A stretch of 64,000 nt of DNA from Caenispirillum bisanense (GTDB taxonomy: Bacteria > Pseudomonadota > Alphaproteobacteria > Rhodospirillales > Rhodospirillaceae): positions 372,001 through 436,000 of the forward strand of contig NZ_OCNJ01000001.1 of NCBI RefSeq assembly GCF_900230255.1. Direction: 5' to 3'. This document shows positions 23,091-31,915 of the stretch, one piece after another. Each line of letters opens with the position of its first letter. Position 1 is the first letter of the stretch. A model generated the notes under the pieces. It saw nothing but the letters and a program-made list of their open reading frames with translations, did no database searches and was not told the DNA's origin. A program made the translations under genes and the position numbers.

Positions 23091-26006
23091 TCAGTCCTCG
23101 GCCAGCAGCACGGCGACGGGCAGGTGCGCGAACAGGTCCGCCGCCCGCAGCGCCTCGCCCTCCACCGTCTCCCCCGTCAGCACGTGGCGGAAGCGACCGC
23201 CGGTCTCCAGCGGCACCGCCGTCTCGCCCCAGACCTCGCCCAGCGACCAGTCGCCGTCGCCCGGCATGAGCGGGGCGACGAGGCGCGGGCAGGCGACGAC
23301 CAGCCGCTGCCCCTCGTGCCGCCGCTCGAAGGCGATCAGGCGGCCGGCTTCGGCGCCCGTCGGCTCCAGCGCCCGGTAGTCGCCGTGGCGGAACAGGGCG
23401 GGCAGGCGCCGGCGCAGGGTGAGCAGGCGCCACGTCAGCAGCATCTTCACCCCGCCGTCGGTCCAGCGGTCGAGCAGGGCGCGCGCCGCCTCGCCTCGGC
23501 CCGCCTCGCCTCGGCCCGCGTCGCCCGTGCCGAAGGTGCGCTCCATCTCCGCCAGCAGGCCGTCGCGGGCGGCGAAGTCCACGGGGCGGCGGTTGTCCGG
23601 GTCGACGAGGCTCAGTTCCCATAGCTCGCAGCCCTGATAGGTGTCCGGCACGCCCGGGCAGGTGAACTTCAACGCCGCCTGGGCGAGGCCGTTGACGGCA
23701 CCGACGCGGGCGCAGCGGGCCTGGAAGGGCTGCAGGTCGGCGAGGAAGGGGTTGCGGTGGCGGATCTCCAGCACCCGCTCGATCCACCGTGCCATGCCCT
23801 GCTCGTAGGCCTCGTTCTGGCGCGTCCAGGCGGAATGCACCTTGGCCTCGCGCACCGCCTTCAGCATGTAGCCCGTCAGGCGGTCGCGGAAGGTCGCCAT
23901 GGCGTCCACCGTCGCCGGGTCCTCGGTGCCCTCGTCCGGCACCGCCAGTTCCGGCGGCCAGGCGCCGACCAGGGTCTGGTAGAACAGGTATTCGTCGTTG
24001 GCGGACGGCACGGGTTCGCCCTCCACCTCCGGCTTGCGGCGGCGGTTGAGCTGCATCCAGCGGCGCACGCGGCCGGTCCAGTCCTCTGCGTATTCCGAGA
24101 GGACGTTGATGCGCGCCCGCACGTCCTCGCCGCGCTTGGTGTCGTGGGTTGCCGTCGTCAGCATGGAGTGCGGCCACAGGCGCGCCCGATCCGCCATGCG
24201 GTGGTGGAAGCTGCCGACGGTGGTGCCGAAGACGTCGGGGTGGCCGCCCACCTCGTTCAGCGAGGCGAAGCGGTTGTAGCGGTAGAAGGCCGTGTCCTCG
24301 AGCCCCTTGGCCATGACCGGGCTGGTCACCTGCTGGGCGCGGCGGGCGAGGCGGCGCACCTCCTCGCGCGGGAACGGGTCGTCGCTGCGCCGGCCGGCGT
24401 CGGTGGACAGCACGGCATCCAGGAAGTCGAAGATGCTCTCGTCATGGAACTGCGGGTTCTTGCGCGCCTGCGCCACCGCCCAATCGATGTCGCGCAGATC
24501 CTCCGAAGCCGGGCGGCGGCGGTCGATGTAGGTGCGGTAGACGGGGAAGCAGGCGATCACCTCCGACAGCGCCAGGCGGATGTCGCGCTGGGTGTAGTCG
24601 CGGGTGCGCCAGTTGCGCTCCGACAGGCGCGACAGCCCGTTGGCCAGCACCTGCACCTCCGACGCCAGTTCCTGCTGCATGACCTGCCGCTTGCCGGCGC
24701 GGACGATGTTCTCGAAGTCGATGCTCTCGCCGGTGAGGCGGGCATAGGTGCGGGTCAGGCGGCGCTCGGCGGCGGGATCGACGAACAGGCCGTTGATCTC
24801 GTTCAGCGCCTCGTAGCCGGTGGTGCCGGCGACGCGCCATTCGGTGCGCAGGCGCTCGTGGTGGCCGAGGATCTTCTCCACCAGGACGTACGTGTCCGTA
24901 TCGCTGCCGGTGGCGGCGCGGCAGGCGGTGGCCAGGCGGTCGAGGTAGGCCTTGGGGTCGAACAGGCCGTCGACGTGGTCGATGCGCAAGCCGTCGATGT
25001 GGCCCTCCGCCAGCATGCGCATCACCAGGCGGTGCGAGGCCTCGAACACTACCGGCACCTCCACCCGCAGGCCGGCGAGGTCGTTGATCTGGAAGAAGCG
25101 GCGGTAGTTGATCTCGTCCGACGCCACGCGCCAGAAGGCGAGGCGGAAGTTCTGCGCCTCCAGCAGGCGGTGCAGCGGCAGGAAGCTGGCCGGCGTGCCC
25201 GGCGTGCCGTGCAGGGCGGCCAAGGCCTCCTCCACCGCCTCGGCGAGGCCCGGATGCTCGGCCAGCACCTCGGCGAAGCGGCGCTTCAGGGTTTCGGCGC
25301 GACCCCGCCGGGCGCCGCGGGCGCGGCCGGAGCGGGCGGCGGCGCGCACCTCGCGGAAGCCCGTCGCCACCGCCTCCAGCGCCGCCACGGCCGCCTCGGG
25401 CAGGCCGGCGCGGCGCACCGCCGGCAGGATCGCCGTGAACACGGGGCCGTAGCGGTAGGGCGTCAGGGGGAAGCGGTGCTCCCAGTACCACACCGAGAAG
25501 CCGCCGCTCTCGCGGTCGAGCTTCGGCACGAGGTGGCCGTCCTCCAGCACCTTGCCGTACTGGTCGCCGAGCACCGGCAGCAGCACCTTGCCGCGCAACT
25601 CCACCTTGGCCGGGTTGAAGTCGATGTCGAAGTATTCGGCGTAGGGGCTGCCCTGGCCGTATTCCAGCACGTCGAGCCACCACGGGTTCTCGGCCTCGGC
25701 GATGCCCATGTGGTTGGGCACGAAGTCGAGGATCTGACCCATGCCCTTTTCCTTCAGGGCGGCGGACAGGCGGGCGAGCGCCGCCTCGTCGCCGACCTCG
25801 GGGTTCAGGGCGTTGTGGTCGATGATGTCGTAGCCGTGGGTGGACCCCGGCCGCGCCTTCAGGAAGGGCGAGGCATAGACGTGGCTGATGCCGAGCCGCG
25901 CAAGGTAAGGCACCAGCGCCGTCGCGTCGGCGAAGGTGAAGTCCTTGTTGAACTGCAGGCGGTAGGTGGCGTCGGGAACGATGCGCATGGCGGCCGGGCT
26001 CGTCAT
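23091..26006 (-). CDS. treY: Malto-oligosyltrehalose synthase
   Basis: A 971-residue GH13 enzyme that converts the reducing-end alpha-1,4 bond of maltodextrin to the alpha-1,1 bond of trehalose. The start TYRLQFNKDFTFADA, then HVYASPFLKARPGSTHGYD, is diagnostic of TreY. The catalytic nucleophile is D343 in HIDGLRIDHVDG. The general acid is probably the Glu of YVLVEKILG. Start and treZ stop overlap by ATGA. With TreZ it releases free trehalose from glycogen-type glucan, an osmoprotectant route. No treX debranching gene is adjacent. A 15-bp tandem repeat lies inside the coding region (23487-23516), giving GRGEA twice. Length is slightly above the usual 750-900 because of a basic insert near residues 220-240. 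Confidence 0.95.
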   Translation of the reverse strand: MTSPAAMRIVPDATYRLQFNKDFTFADATALVPYLARLGISHVYASPFLKARPGSTHGYDIIDHNALNPEVGDEAALARLSAALKEKGMGQILDFVPNHMGIAEAENPWWLDVLEYGQGSPYAEYFDIDFNPAKVELRGKVLLPVLGDQYGKVLEDGHLVPKLDRESGGFSVWYWEHRFPLTPYRYGPVFTAILPAVRRAGLPEAAVAALEAVATGFREVRAAARSGRARGARRGRAETLKRRFAEVLAEHPGLAEAVEEALAALHGTPGTPASFLPLHRLLEAQNFRLAFWRVASDEINYRRFFQINDLAGLRVEVPVVFEASHRLVMRMLAEGHIDGLRIDHVDGLFDPKAYLDRLATACRAATGSDTDTYVLVEKILGHHERLRTEWRVAGTTGYEALNEINGLFVDPAAERRLTRTYARLTGESIDFENIVRAGKRQVMQQELASEVQVLANGLSRLSERNWRTRDYTQRDIRLALSEVIACFPVYRTYIDRRRPASEDLRDIDWAVAQARKNPQFHDESIFDFLDAVLSTDAGRRSDDPFPREEVRRLARRAQQVTSPVMAKGLEDTAFYRYNRFASLNEVGGHPDVFGTTVGSFHHRMADRARLWPHSMLTTATHDTKRGEDVRARINVLSEYAEDWTGRVRRWMQLNRRRKPEVEGEPVPSANDEYLFYQTLVGAWPPELAVPDEGTEDPATVDAMATFRDRLTGYMLKAVREAKVHSAWTRQNEAYEQGMARWIERVLEIRHRNPFLADLQPFQARCARVGAVNGLAQAALKFTCPGVPDTYQGCELWELSLVDPDNRRPVDFAARDGLLAEMERTFGTGDAGRGEAGRGEAARALLDRWTDGGVKMLLTWRLLTLRRRLPALFRHGDYRALEPTGAEAGRLIAFERRHEGQRLVVACPRLVAPLMPGDGDWSLGEVWGETAVPLETGGRFRHVLTGETVEGEALRAADLFAHLPVAVLLAED
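23487..23516. repeat. Two-copy 15-bp tandem repeat within treY
   Basis: CGCCTCGCCTCGGCC occurs twice without gap. It keeps the reading frame and encodes a repeated five-residue unit (GRGEA) in a surface-loop-like segment of TreY. Confidence 0.85.
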
Positions 26007-27835
26007 TCGGCGTCCTCGATGGCCCAGACCACGGCCCAGGGGTTCAGCGCGTCGGGCCGGCCGCCCGCCGTGTTGGTGGTCCAGATGACGCGGCCCGACA
26101 GCGGCACGATGTCGTCCACCGGCCGGTCCGACAGGTTCGCCAGCAGCGACAGGCGCCAGTGCCCTTCCATGCCCCAGCGGGCGGTCACGACCCGGTCGGC
26201 GACCAATTCCGCCCGGCTGCGCCTGGGGTCGATGCGCGGCAGGCGGGGGACGATCTCGTGGCGGCGCACCGACAGCAGTGCCTTGGTGAAGGCGAGGCGG
26301 TCGGCGTGGGGCGGCTGCGTCGCCTCGCTCCAATCGAGCTTGGACAGACGGAAGGTCTCCTCCGCCATGGGGTCGGGGATGCGCTTGCGGGCCTCGGGGT
26401 CGCGAAACTCGGGGAAGCTCTCGAACTCGGCGCGGCGGCCGTCGCGCACGGCCTCGTGCAGGTCCTCGCCGAAGTCGCAGAAGAACAGGAACGGCCGGCG
26501 CGAGCCCCATTCCTCGCCCTGGAACAGCAGCGGGATGGCGGGGGCGAGCAGCACGATGCTCTCGGCCGCCATGACGGCCTCGGGGCGGGCGAGGGAGTCG
26601 ATGCGCTCGCCCATGGCGCGGTTGCCGATCTGGTCGTGGTTCTGCAGGAAGTTGACGAAGCTGGTGGGCGGCAGGTGGCCGGACCGCTCGCCGCGCGCCT
26701 CGCCGCCGCGGTGGCGGCTCGGCTCGCCCTGGTAGGCGAAGCCCTCGGCCAGGATGCGGGTGAGGAAGGCGGCGGGGTCGGCGGCGTAGTCGCCGTAGTA
26801 GCCGCCGCTTTCCCCGGTCAGCAGGCAGTGCAGGGCGTGGTGGCTGTCGTCGTTCCACTGGGCGACGTAGTGGGTCGCCCGTCCGTCGTCGCGCGTCAGC
26901 CGGTGGGCGGCGTTGAGGTCGTTCTCCAGCACCAGGTGGATGTGCCGCATGTCGCCGCCCTCGCGGCCATGCACCGCCTCGGCGATGCGGTCGAGTACGT
27001 CGAGGTCGCGGTCGTCGTGGATGGCGTGGACGGCATCGAGCCGCAGGCCGTCGATGTGGAACTCGTCGACCCAATACAGCGCGTTGTGGACGAAGAAGTC
27101 GCTCACCCACTTGCCGTGCGGCCCGTCGAAGGCGATGGCCGCCCCCCAGGGGGTGTGCTTGCCGGCGTCGAAGAACCGCTTGGCGGCGAGCGCGTGGAGG
27201 TAGTTCCCCTCCGGCCCGAAGTGGTTGTAGACGACGTCCATGAAGACCTGCAGCCCGCGCGCATGGCAGGCGTCGATCAGCGCCTTCAGGTCGTCGGGAT
27301 GGCCGTAGGCGGCATCGGGTGCGAACAGGTGGACGCCGTCGTAGCCCCAGTCCCAGCGGCCGGGGAAATCGGCGACGGGCATCAGCTCGACGGCCGTGAC
27401 GCCCAGGTCCGTCAGGTAGTCGAGCTGGTCGATGGCGGCACGGAAGGTGCCCTCCGGCGTGAAGGTGCCGACGTGCAACTCATAGATCACCGTCTCGTCC
27501 CACGGCCGACCCTCCCACGCCTGGTCGGTCCACTGGAAGCCGAGCGGGTCGATGACCTCCGACGGGCCGTGCACGTCCTCCGGCTGATAGCGGCTGGCGG
27601 GGTCGGGGACCATGAGGCCGTCGGGCAGGCGCCAGCGGTAGCGGGTGCCCTGCACGACGCCGTCCTCCACCACCTGGACCCAGCCGTCGGCGTCGGGCGT
27701 GGCGGCGATCTCGCGGGCGGGGCCGGGGCCTTCGATGCACAAGGTGACGCGATCGACGTCCGGCGCCCACAGGCGGAAGCGGCAGCCGTCGGGGGTGAGT
27801 TCGGCGCCGAAGGGCATGGAGTGGTGATCGCGCAT
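26003..27835 (-). CDS. treZ: Malto-oligosyltrehalose trehalohydrolase
   Basis: A 610-residue GH13 enzyme that cleaves trehalose from the end of malto-oligosyltrehalose made by TreY. After an N-terminal beta domain (about 1-95) the TIM barrel carries the nucleophile D267 (IDGLRLDAVH), the acid E304 (LVLENDLNAA) and D401 (LQNHDQIGNR). The ATG at 27835 follows AGGAGG; a longer frame upstream is low-complexity and rejected. It is first in a two-gene transcript, treZ-treY, whose coding regions overlap by 4 bases. Confidence 0.95.
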   Translation of the reverse strand: MRDHHSMPFGAELTPDGCRFRLWAPDVDRVTLCIEGPGPAREIAATPDADGWVQVVEDGVVQGTRYRWRLPDGLMVPDPASRYQPEDVHGPSEVIDPLGFQWTDQAWEGRPWDETVIYELHVGTFTPEGTFRAAIDQLDYLTDLGVTAVELMPVADFPGRWDWGYDGVHLFAPDAAYGHPDDLKALIDACHARGLQVFMDVVYNHFGPEGNYLHALAAKRFFDAGKHTPWGAAIAFDGPHGKWVSDFFVHNALYWVDEFHIDGLRLDAVHAIHDDRDLDVLDRIAEAVHGREGGDMRHIHLVLENDLNAAHRLTRDDGRATHYVAQWNDDSHHALHCLLTGESGGYYGDYAADPAAFLTRILAEGFAYQGEPSRHRGGEARGERSGHLPPTSFVNFLQNHDQIGNRAMGERIDSLARPEAVMAAESIVLLAPAIPLLFQGEEWGSRRPFLFFCDFGEDLHEAVRDGRRAEFESFPEFRDPEARKRIPDPMAEETFRLSKLDWSEATQPPHADRLAFTKALLSVRRHEIVPRLPRIDPRRSRAELVADRVVTARWGMEGHWRLSLLANLSDRPVDDIVPLSGRVIWTTNTAGGRPDALNPWAVVWAIEDAE

Positions 27836-28011
27836 GCGCGGGGGCCTCCTGGGGTGGTGGTCGCGGGGGGGGAGGGGCGGAGCCTCCCTCGCGGCATCAA
27901 CGTTCGGGACCGCTGCGGCGTGTCGCGGTTGTTGCACCTATCTGCGCCCATGACCGGCATGCCCGAGTCTGCTACTGTGGCGTAGGCGCGCACGCAAAGG
28001 GGGGATGTGCC

Positions 28012-29442
28012 ATGCCCGCTTTCCGGTTCCGTCCGTACCCGGACACCCTGACGTCCAAGGCCTATGCCGCGGCACTGGGCGTGGTCGCCCGCGTGCTGGG
28101 GTCCGACAACCGCATCGGCGCACGGCTGGACGCCCTGGAGACGGCTTACGGCGACCTGCAGGCGGGGCTCTACAGCGCCGAACTGTCGCAGCAGGACCTG
28201 GAAGCCGCCGAGGCGACGGCGACCGCCGCCGAGTACCACAAGCTCGGCGTCAAGGCGCGGGCCCACATGGACGCGGCCGTCGCCGCCCACGAGGCCGGCT
28301 TCCTCGCCGCGAAATCGGCGCTCGACGATGCCATCGCCGCCGTCCTGCAGCGTAAGTCGGGCGACGACGCCAAGGTCGAGACGAAGCTGCGCAGCGACGT
28401 GGCGGCCTTCGCCAAGGCCGTGGCGGCGCACGTGAAGTCGATCGAGGACGAGACCGGGGCCAACGCCAAGCGCATCCTCGCCGCCAAGCAGGAGCACGAA
28501 CGCTGTCATGCGCAGGTCGAGGCGGTGCGGGCGGGGCTGAAGACCTACCTCGACGCCTGGGCCCGCAACGGCCTGGACGACCGCTTCACGCGGCCGGCCA
28601 AGGCGCTGGCGGCCGACTTCAAGCGCGACCTGACGCAGGTGTCCAAGGGGCACGACTGGGACATCGACCGCTGGGTCGCCACGGCCACACGCACCTACGT
28701 GGAGGGCCTGAAAGCCCTGTGCGACGCCGCCGACAAGCGCCTGGACGCCTTCGCCGACCGCCGCACGCTCATCGGCTGGACACCCCACGACCTGAAAGAC
28801 GACATCGACACCATCGCCCGCGCCAAGCCGCTGCCCATCGCGAGCCTGCGCCCCGCACTGGCCGAATTCCCCAAGGCGGTGGCCGCCTACGACGAAGCCG
28901 CCGACGAAGCGAAGACGGCGCAGGCCGCGGTCGATGCCGTGCGCAAGACGATCCCGCAGTACGCCAAGGACATCGAGATCACCGCCGAGACCGAACGGCG
29001 CGGCCGCAAGCTCATCGCCAAGGAGGAGGCTAAGGTCCGCAAGCGGCAGGCGGAGGAGCAGGCCAAGCGCATCCTCGGCAGCCTGACCGACATGCGCGCC
29101 GACTGGCGCACCTGCAAGAAGCAGCTGGAGAAGACGCCGATCACCCTCGGCAAGGCGGACCTCGGCCCCAACTTCGACACCCTGGCCGATGTCGTCACCA
29201 CCTTCGCCGGCTCAGACCCGGACAGCCAGGACGGCCAGCGCGGCCAAGTCGCCACGGCCTTCACCAAGACCCTGGCGGCGCTCGATACCTACGAGAAGAA
29301 GCTCGGCGACGAACTGACGCGCCTGAAGCGCGAGAAGTCGGACGAGCTGAAGCAGGCGGAAGCGGCGGCGGCCAAGGTGCGCCAGTGGCTCGCCGCCCGC
29401 ACCAAGGAGCTGACGCAGTTGAAGGCCTACGTGAAGGCGTGA
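28012..29442 (+). CDS. Large helical coiled-coil protein of unknown function
   Basis: A 476-residue soluble protein with no recognised domain. It is almost wholly alpha-helical, rich in Ala, Lys, Asp and Glu, with long heptad-like stretches (about 45-190 and 300-476). There is no signal peptide or membrane helix. A basic, charged run near residues 325-355 (ERRGRKLIAKEEAKVRKRQA) is the most striking feature. The layout suggests a filament, scaffold or tether. It follows the treZ promoter region on the opposite strand and ends 21 bases from the channel gene stop. Ribosome site AAGGGGGGATG precedes the ATG. Function cannot be inferred. Confidence 0.65.
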   Translation: MPAFRFRPYPDTLTSKAYAAALGVVARVLGSDNRIGARLDALETAYGDLQAGLYSAELSQQDLEAAEATATAAEYHKLGVKARAHMDAAVAAHEAGFLAAKSALDDAIAAVLQRKSGDDAKVETKLRSDVAAFAKAVAAHVKSIEDETGANAKRILAAKQEHERCHAQVEAVRAGLKTYLDAWARNGLDDRFTRPAKALAADFKRDLTQVSKGHDWDIDRWVATATRTYVEGLKALCDAADKRLDAFADRRTLIGWTPHDLKDDIDTIARAKPLPIASLRPALAEFPKAVAAYDEAADEAKTAQAAVDAVRKTIPQYAKDIEITAETERRGRKLIAKEEAKVRKRQAEEQAKRILGSLTDMRADWRTCKKQLEKTPITLGKADLGPNFDTLADVVTTFAGSDPDSQDGQRGQVATAFTKTLAALDTYEKKLGDELTRLKREKSDELKQAEAAAAKVRQWLAARTKELTQLKAYVKA

Positions 29443-29463
29443 GCGACGGCCCGTGCCCCGGCG

Positions 29464-30261
29464 CTACAGCTCCTGCTTCACCTGCCCGTAGGCGAGCAGG
29501 GCGAACAGCCCGGTGCCGCCGACCACGTTGCCGAGGAAGGCGGCGGAGATGAAGCCGAGGATCTTGGCGATGTCCGCCTCGCCCACCATCCACAGCAGGA
29601 AGACTTCCGCCGCCCCGGCGATGACGTGGCTGTAGTCGCCGAGGGCGATGACGTAGGTGAGCCCGACCACCACCCAGATCTCGTAGCCGCGCGCATTGGG
29701 CAGCAGCCACACGGCGGCGGCGATGAGGAAGCCGGCGGGAATGGCGAGGCGGAAGGTTTCCAGCCAGCCGTGACCGAGCACGACGCGGCTGACGGCGACC
29801 ATGGCGTCCAGCTGTTCGGGCGTGACCGTGCCGCCGTACACCATGACGGCGATGGCGAGCAGGCCGCCCACCATGTTGGCGGCGAACACCACGGCCCACA
29901 GGATCGCCGTGCCACGCGCCAGTTCCATTCCCGGGTGGGACAGCAGCGGCAGCACGGGCGTGATGGTGTTTTCGGTGAACAGTTGCAGGCGGCCGATGAC
30001 CACGATCAGGAAGCCGACCGTGTAGCCGAGGCTCGACAGCGCGTGGTGCCACGGCCCTTCCGGCAGGTGCAGATAAAGCAGCCCCTCCGTCACCAGCGAC
30101 GCCGTGATGGCGATGCCGGCGGCGACGCCCGACCACCACAGCGAGGTTGCCGGCCGGTCCAGTTCCGACTCGCCGTCGCGCGACACCACCTCGTAAAGCT
30201 CGAAGGCGTTGAGGCGGGATCGTTCCGCCTGGCTCGGGCGGTCGTCGTCCTTGTCGGCCAT
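29464..30261 (-). CDS. Formate/nitrite transporter family channel (YfdC-like)
   Basis: A 265-residue inner-membrane protein of the FNT (FocA/NirC) family with six hydrophobic segments. Typical stretches are FTENTITPVLPLLSHP (about 95-110), FAANMVGGLLAIAVMVYGG and GDYSHVIAGAAEVF. The N-terminus is long, charged and cytoplasmic (about 45 residues). The start ATG at 30261 follows GGAGACCTCC. FNT channels move formate, nitrite, hydrosulfide or similar weak acids; YfdC-type members are not well characterised. Nitrite is attractive given nirK elsewhere in the window, but the genes are 23 kb apart. It lies 61 bases downstream of pyrE on the same strand. Confidence 0.85.
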   Translation of the reverse strand: MADKDDDRPSQAERSRLNAFELYEVVSRDGESELDRPATSLWWSGVAAGIAITASLVTEGLLYLHLPEGPWHHALSSLGYTVGFLIVVIGRLQLFTENTITPVLPLLSHPGMELARGTAILWAVVFAANMVGGLLAIAVMVYGGTVTPEQLDAMVAVSRVVLGHGWLETFRLAIPAGFLIAAAVWLLPNARGYEIWVVVGLTYVIALGDYSHVIAGAAEVFLLWMVGEADIAKILGFISAAFLGNVVGGTGLFALLAYGQVKQEL

Positions 30262-30322
30262 GGAGGTCTCCGCTGCGGGGTGCCGGTCAGACGACCAACG
30301 CGGCGAAGACCCTCCCGGCTCG

Positions 30323-31033
30323 CTACTCTTCCTTGCCGCCGTGGGCCTTGGACCACCCGATGGGATCGCTGAAGAAGGCGCGCACTTCGCCCAGCGCATC
30401 CAGGGTGAACAGCTTCTGCTGCTCCGCCACGTCCAGCACGTCCCACCAGCAGGCCAGATAGTGCAGCTTCACGCCGCGCTCCAGCAGGGCTTCCTCGGCG
30501 CCGGGGATGATGCCGTAGAAGAAGGGCACGAAGGTATGGGCGCACTCGGCGCCGGCGGCGCGGATGGCGTCGGCGAACACCAGCTTGGAGCCGCCGTCGG
30601 TCGCCAGGTCTTCCACCAGCAGCACCTTGCCGCCCTCGGTCAGGTGGCCTTCGATCTGCGCCATGCGGCCGAAGCCCTTGGGCTTCTTGCGCACATAGAG
30701 CATGGGCAGCATGAGGGCGTCGGAAATCCACGCCGCGTAGGGGATACCCGCCGTCTCGCCGCCGGCCACGTGGGTGATGCTCTCGCAGCCGATCTCGCGC
30801 TCAATGCAGTCGCGCGCCAGCTCCACGATCTTGCGGCGGGCGCGCGGGAAGGCGATGACCTTGCGGCAGTCGATGTAGACCGGGCTCGCCCGCCCGGAGG
30901 TGAGGATGTAGGGCTCCTCGGGGCGGAAGTTGACCGCCTGGATCTCCAGCAGGATGCGCGCGACGGCCAGGCCGGCGGCCTTCTGCTCGGGGCTGCGCGA
31001 CGCCGCGGCCGCGGGGGGAGAAGCGAGGGACAT
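30323..31033 (-). CDS. pyrE: Orotate phosphoribosyltransferase
   Basis: A 236-residue enzyme that joins orotate and PRPP to give OMP in pyrimidine synthesis. The PRPP-binding loop is LLVEDLATDGGSK (about 141-153). The N-terminus holds FRPEEPYILTSGRASPVYID, and the flexible catalytic loop region is YVRKKPKGFG with its lysines. Length is as in alphaproteobacterial PyrE. The first 15 residues are an Ala/Ser-rich extension, and a start further inside is possible. It is the upstream gene of the pair with the FNT channel. Confidence 0.95.
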   Translation of the reverse strand: MSLASPPAAAASRSPEQKAAGLAVARILLEIQAVNFRPEEPYILTSGRASPVYIDCRKVIAFPRARRKIVELARDCIEREIGCESITHVAGGETAGIPYAAWISDALMLPMLYVRKKPKGFGRMAQIEGHLTEGGKVLLVEDLATDGGSKLVFADAIRAAGAECAHTFVPFFYGIIPGAEEALLERGVKLHYLACWWDVLDVAEQQKLFTLDALGEVRAFFSDPIGWSKAHGGKEE

Positions 31034-31131
31034 GGGCGGGCTCCCTTGGGGAAATCGTATTGGATGTGCCCCTGTTTAAGGGTAAACCTGCCGTCACACA
31101 ACGACCAAACCCGAGGGGAAGGGACCCGTTC

Positions 31132-31911
31132 ATGGCCGACGTCATCACCGTCGAGCGCGAGGGCAGCCTCGCCACCGTCGTCCTCAACAAGCCGGAAAAG
31201 CTCAACGCCATGGACCTGCCCATGTGGCGCGGTCTGGCGGCGGCGTTCACGGCGCTCGACGCCGACGACGGCGTGCGCTGCATCGTGCTGCGCGGCGCCG
31301 GCGGCAAGGCCTTCGCGGCCGGCGCCGACATCGGCGAGTTCGACACCGTGCGCGCCACGGCCGAGCAGGCCAAGGACTACGACGTCATCATGCGCGAGGC
31401 CCTGCGGGCGGTGCGCGAGTGCCGCCACCCGGTCATCGCCCGCATCGACGGCGCCTGCGTCGGCGGCGGGCTCGAACTGGCGGCCATGGCCGACATCCGC
31501 ATCTGCAATGAAAGCGGCCGTTTCGGCGTGCCCATCAACCGCATCTCGGTGGTCATGGCCTACCCGGAGATCCTCGGCCTGCTGCGCCACGCCGGCCCGG
31601 CGAACGTGCTGGAGATCCTGCTGGAGGGCAAGGTGGTGAACGCCCAGGACGCGCTGCGCATGGGCCTCGTCAACCGGGTGGTCGCCGACGACATGATGGA
31701 CGCCGACGTCGCCGAGACGGTCAAGCGCATCACTGCCGGCGCGCCCAAGGTGAACACCTGGCACAAGCGCTTCGTCCGCCGTCTGCTCGACCCGACGCCG
31801 GTGACCGAGGCGGAGCTGGACGAGTGCTACGCCTTCCTCGCCACCGCCGACTACGCCGAGGGCCTGAGCGCCTTCAAGGACAAGCGCAAGCCCGCCTTCA
31901 AGGGGGAGTGA
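31132..31911 (+). CDS. Enoyl-CoA hydratase/isomerase family protein
   Basis: A 259-residue crotonase-fold enzyme. The oxyanion-hole segment is AFAAGADIGEFD (about 61-72) and the second is GACVGGGLELAAMADIRI (about 104-121). Helix-forming GRFGVPINR follows. Crotonases act on acyl-CoA thioesters; hydration of 2-enoyl-CoA is the best guess, but the family is broad. The ATG at 31132 was chosen because GAGGGGAAGGGA lies in front of it. The next gene starts 4 bases after the stop, so the pair is one transcript. Confidence 0.88.
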   Translation: MADVITVEREGSLATVVLNKPEKLNAMDLPMWRGLAAAFTALDADDGVRCIVLRGAGGKAFAAGADIGEFDTVRATAEQAKDYDVIMREALRAVRECRHPVIARIDGACVGGGLELAAMADIRICNESGRFGVPINRISVVMAYPEILGLLRHAGPANVLEILLEGKVVNAQDALRMGLVNRVVADDMMDADVAETVKRITAGAPKVNTWHKRFVRRLLDPTPVTEAELDECYAFLATADYAEGLSAFKDKRKPAFKGE

Positions 31912-31915
31912 CGCC

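Noticed and set aside
23757-26735. Frame of nearly 1000 codons on the plus strand opposite treY and treZ
   Set aside because: Composition is that of an antisense frame in high-GC DNA, and it crosses the junction of two well-supported genes.
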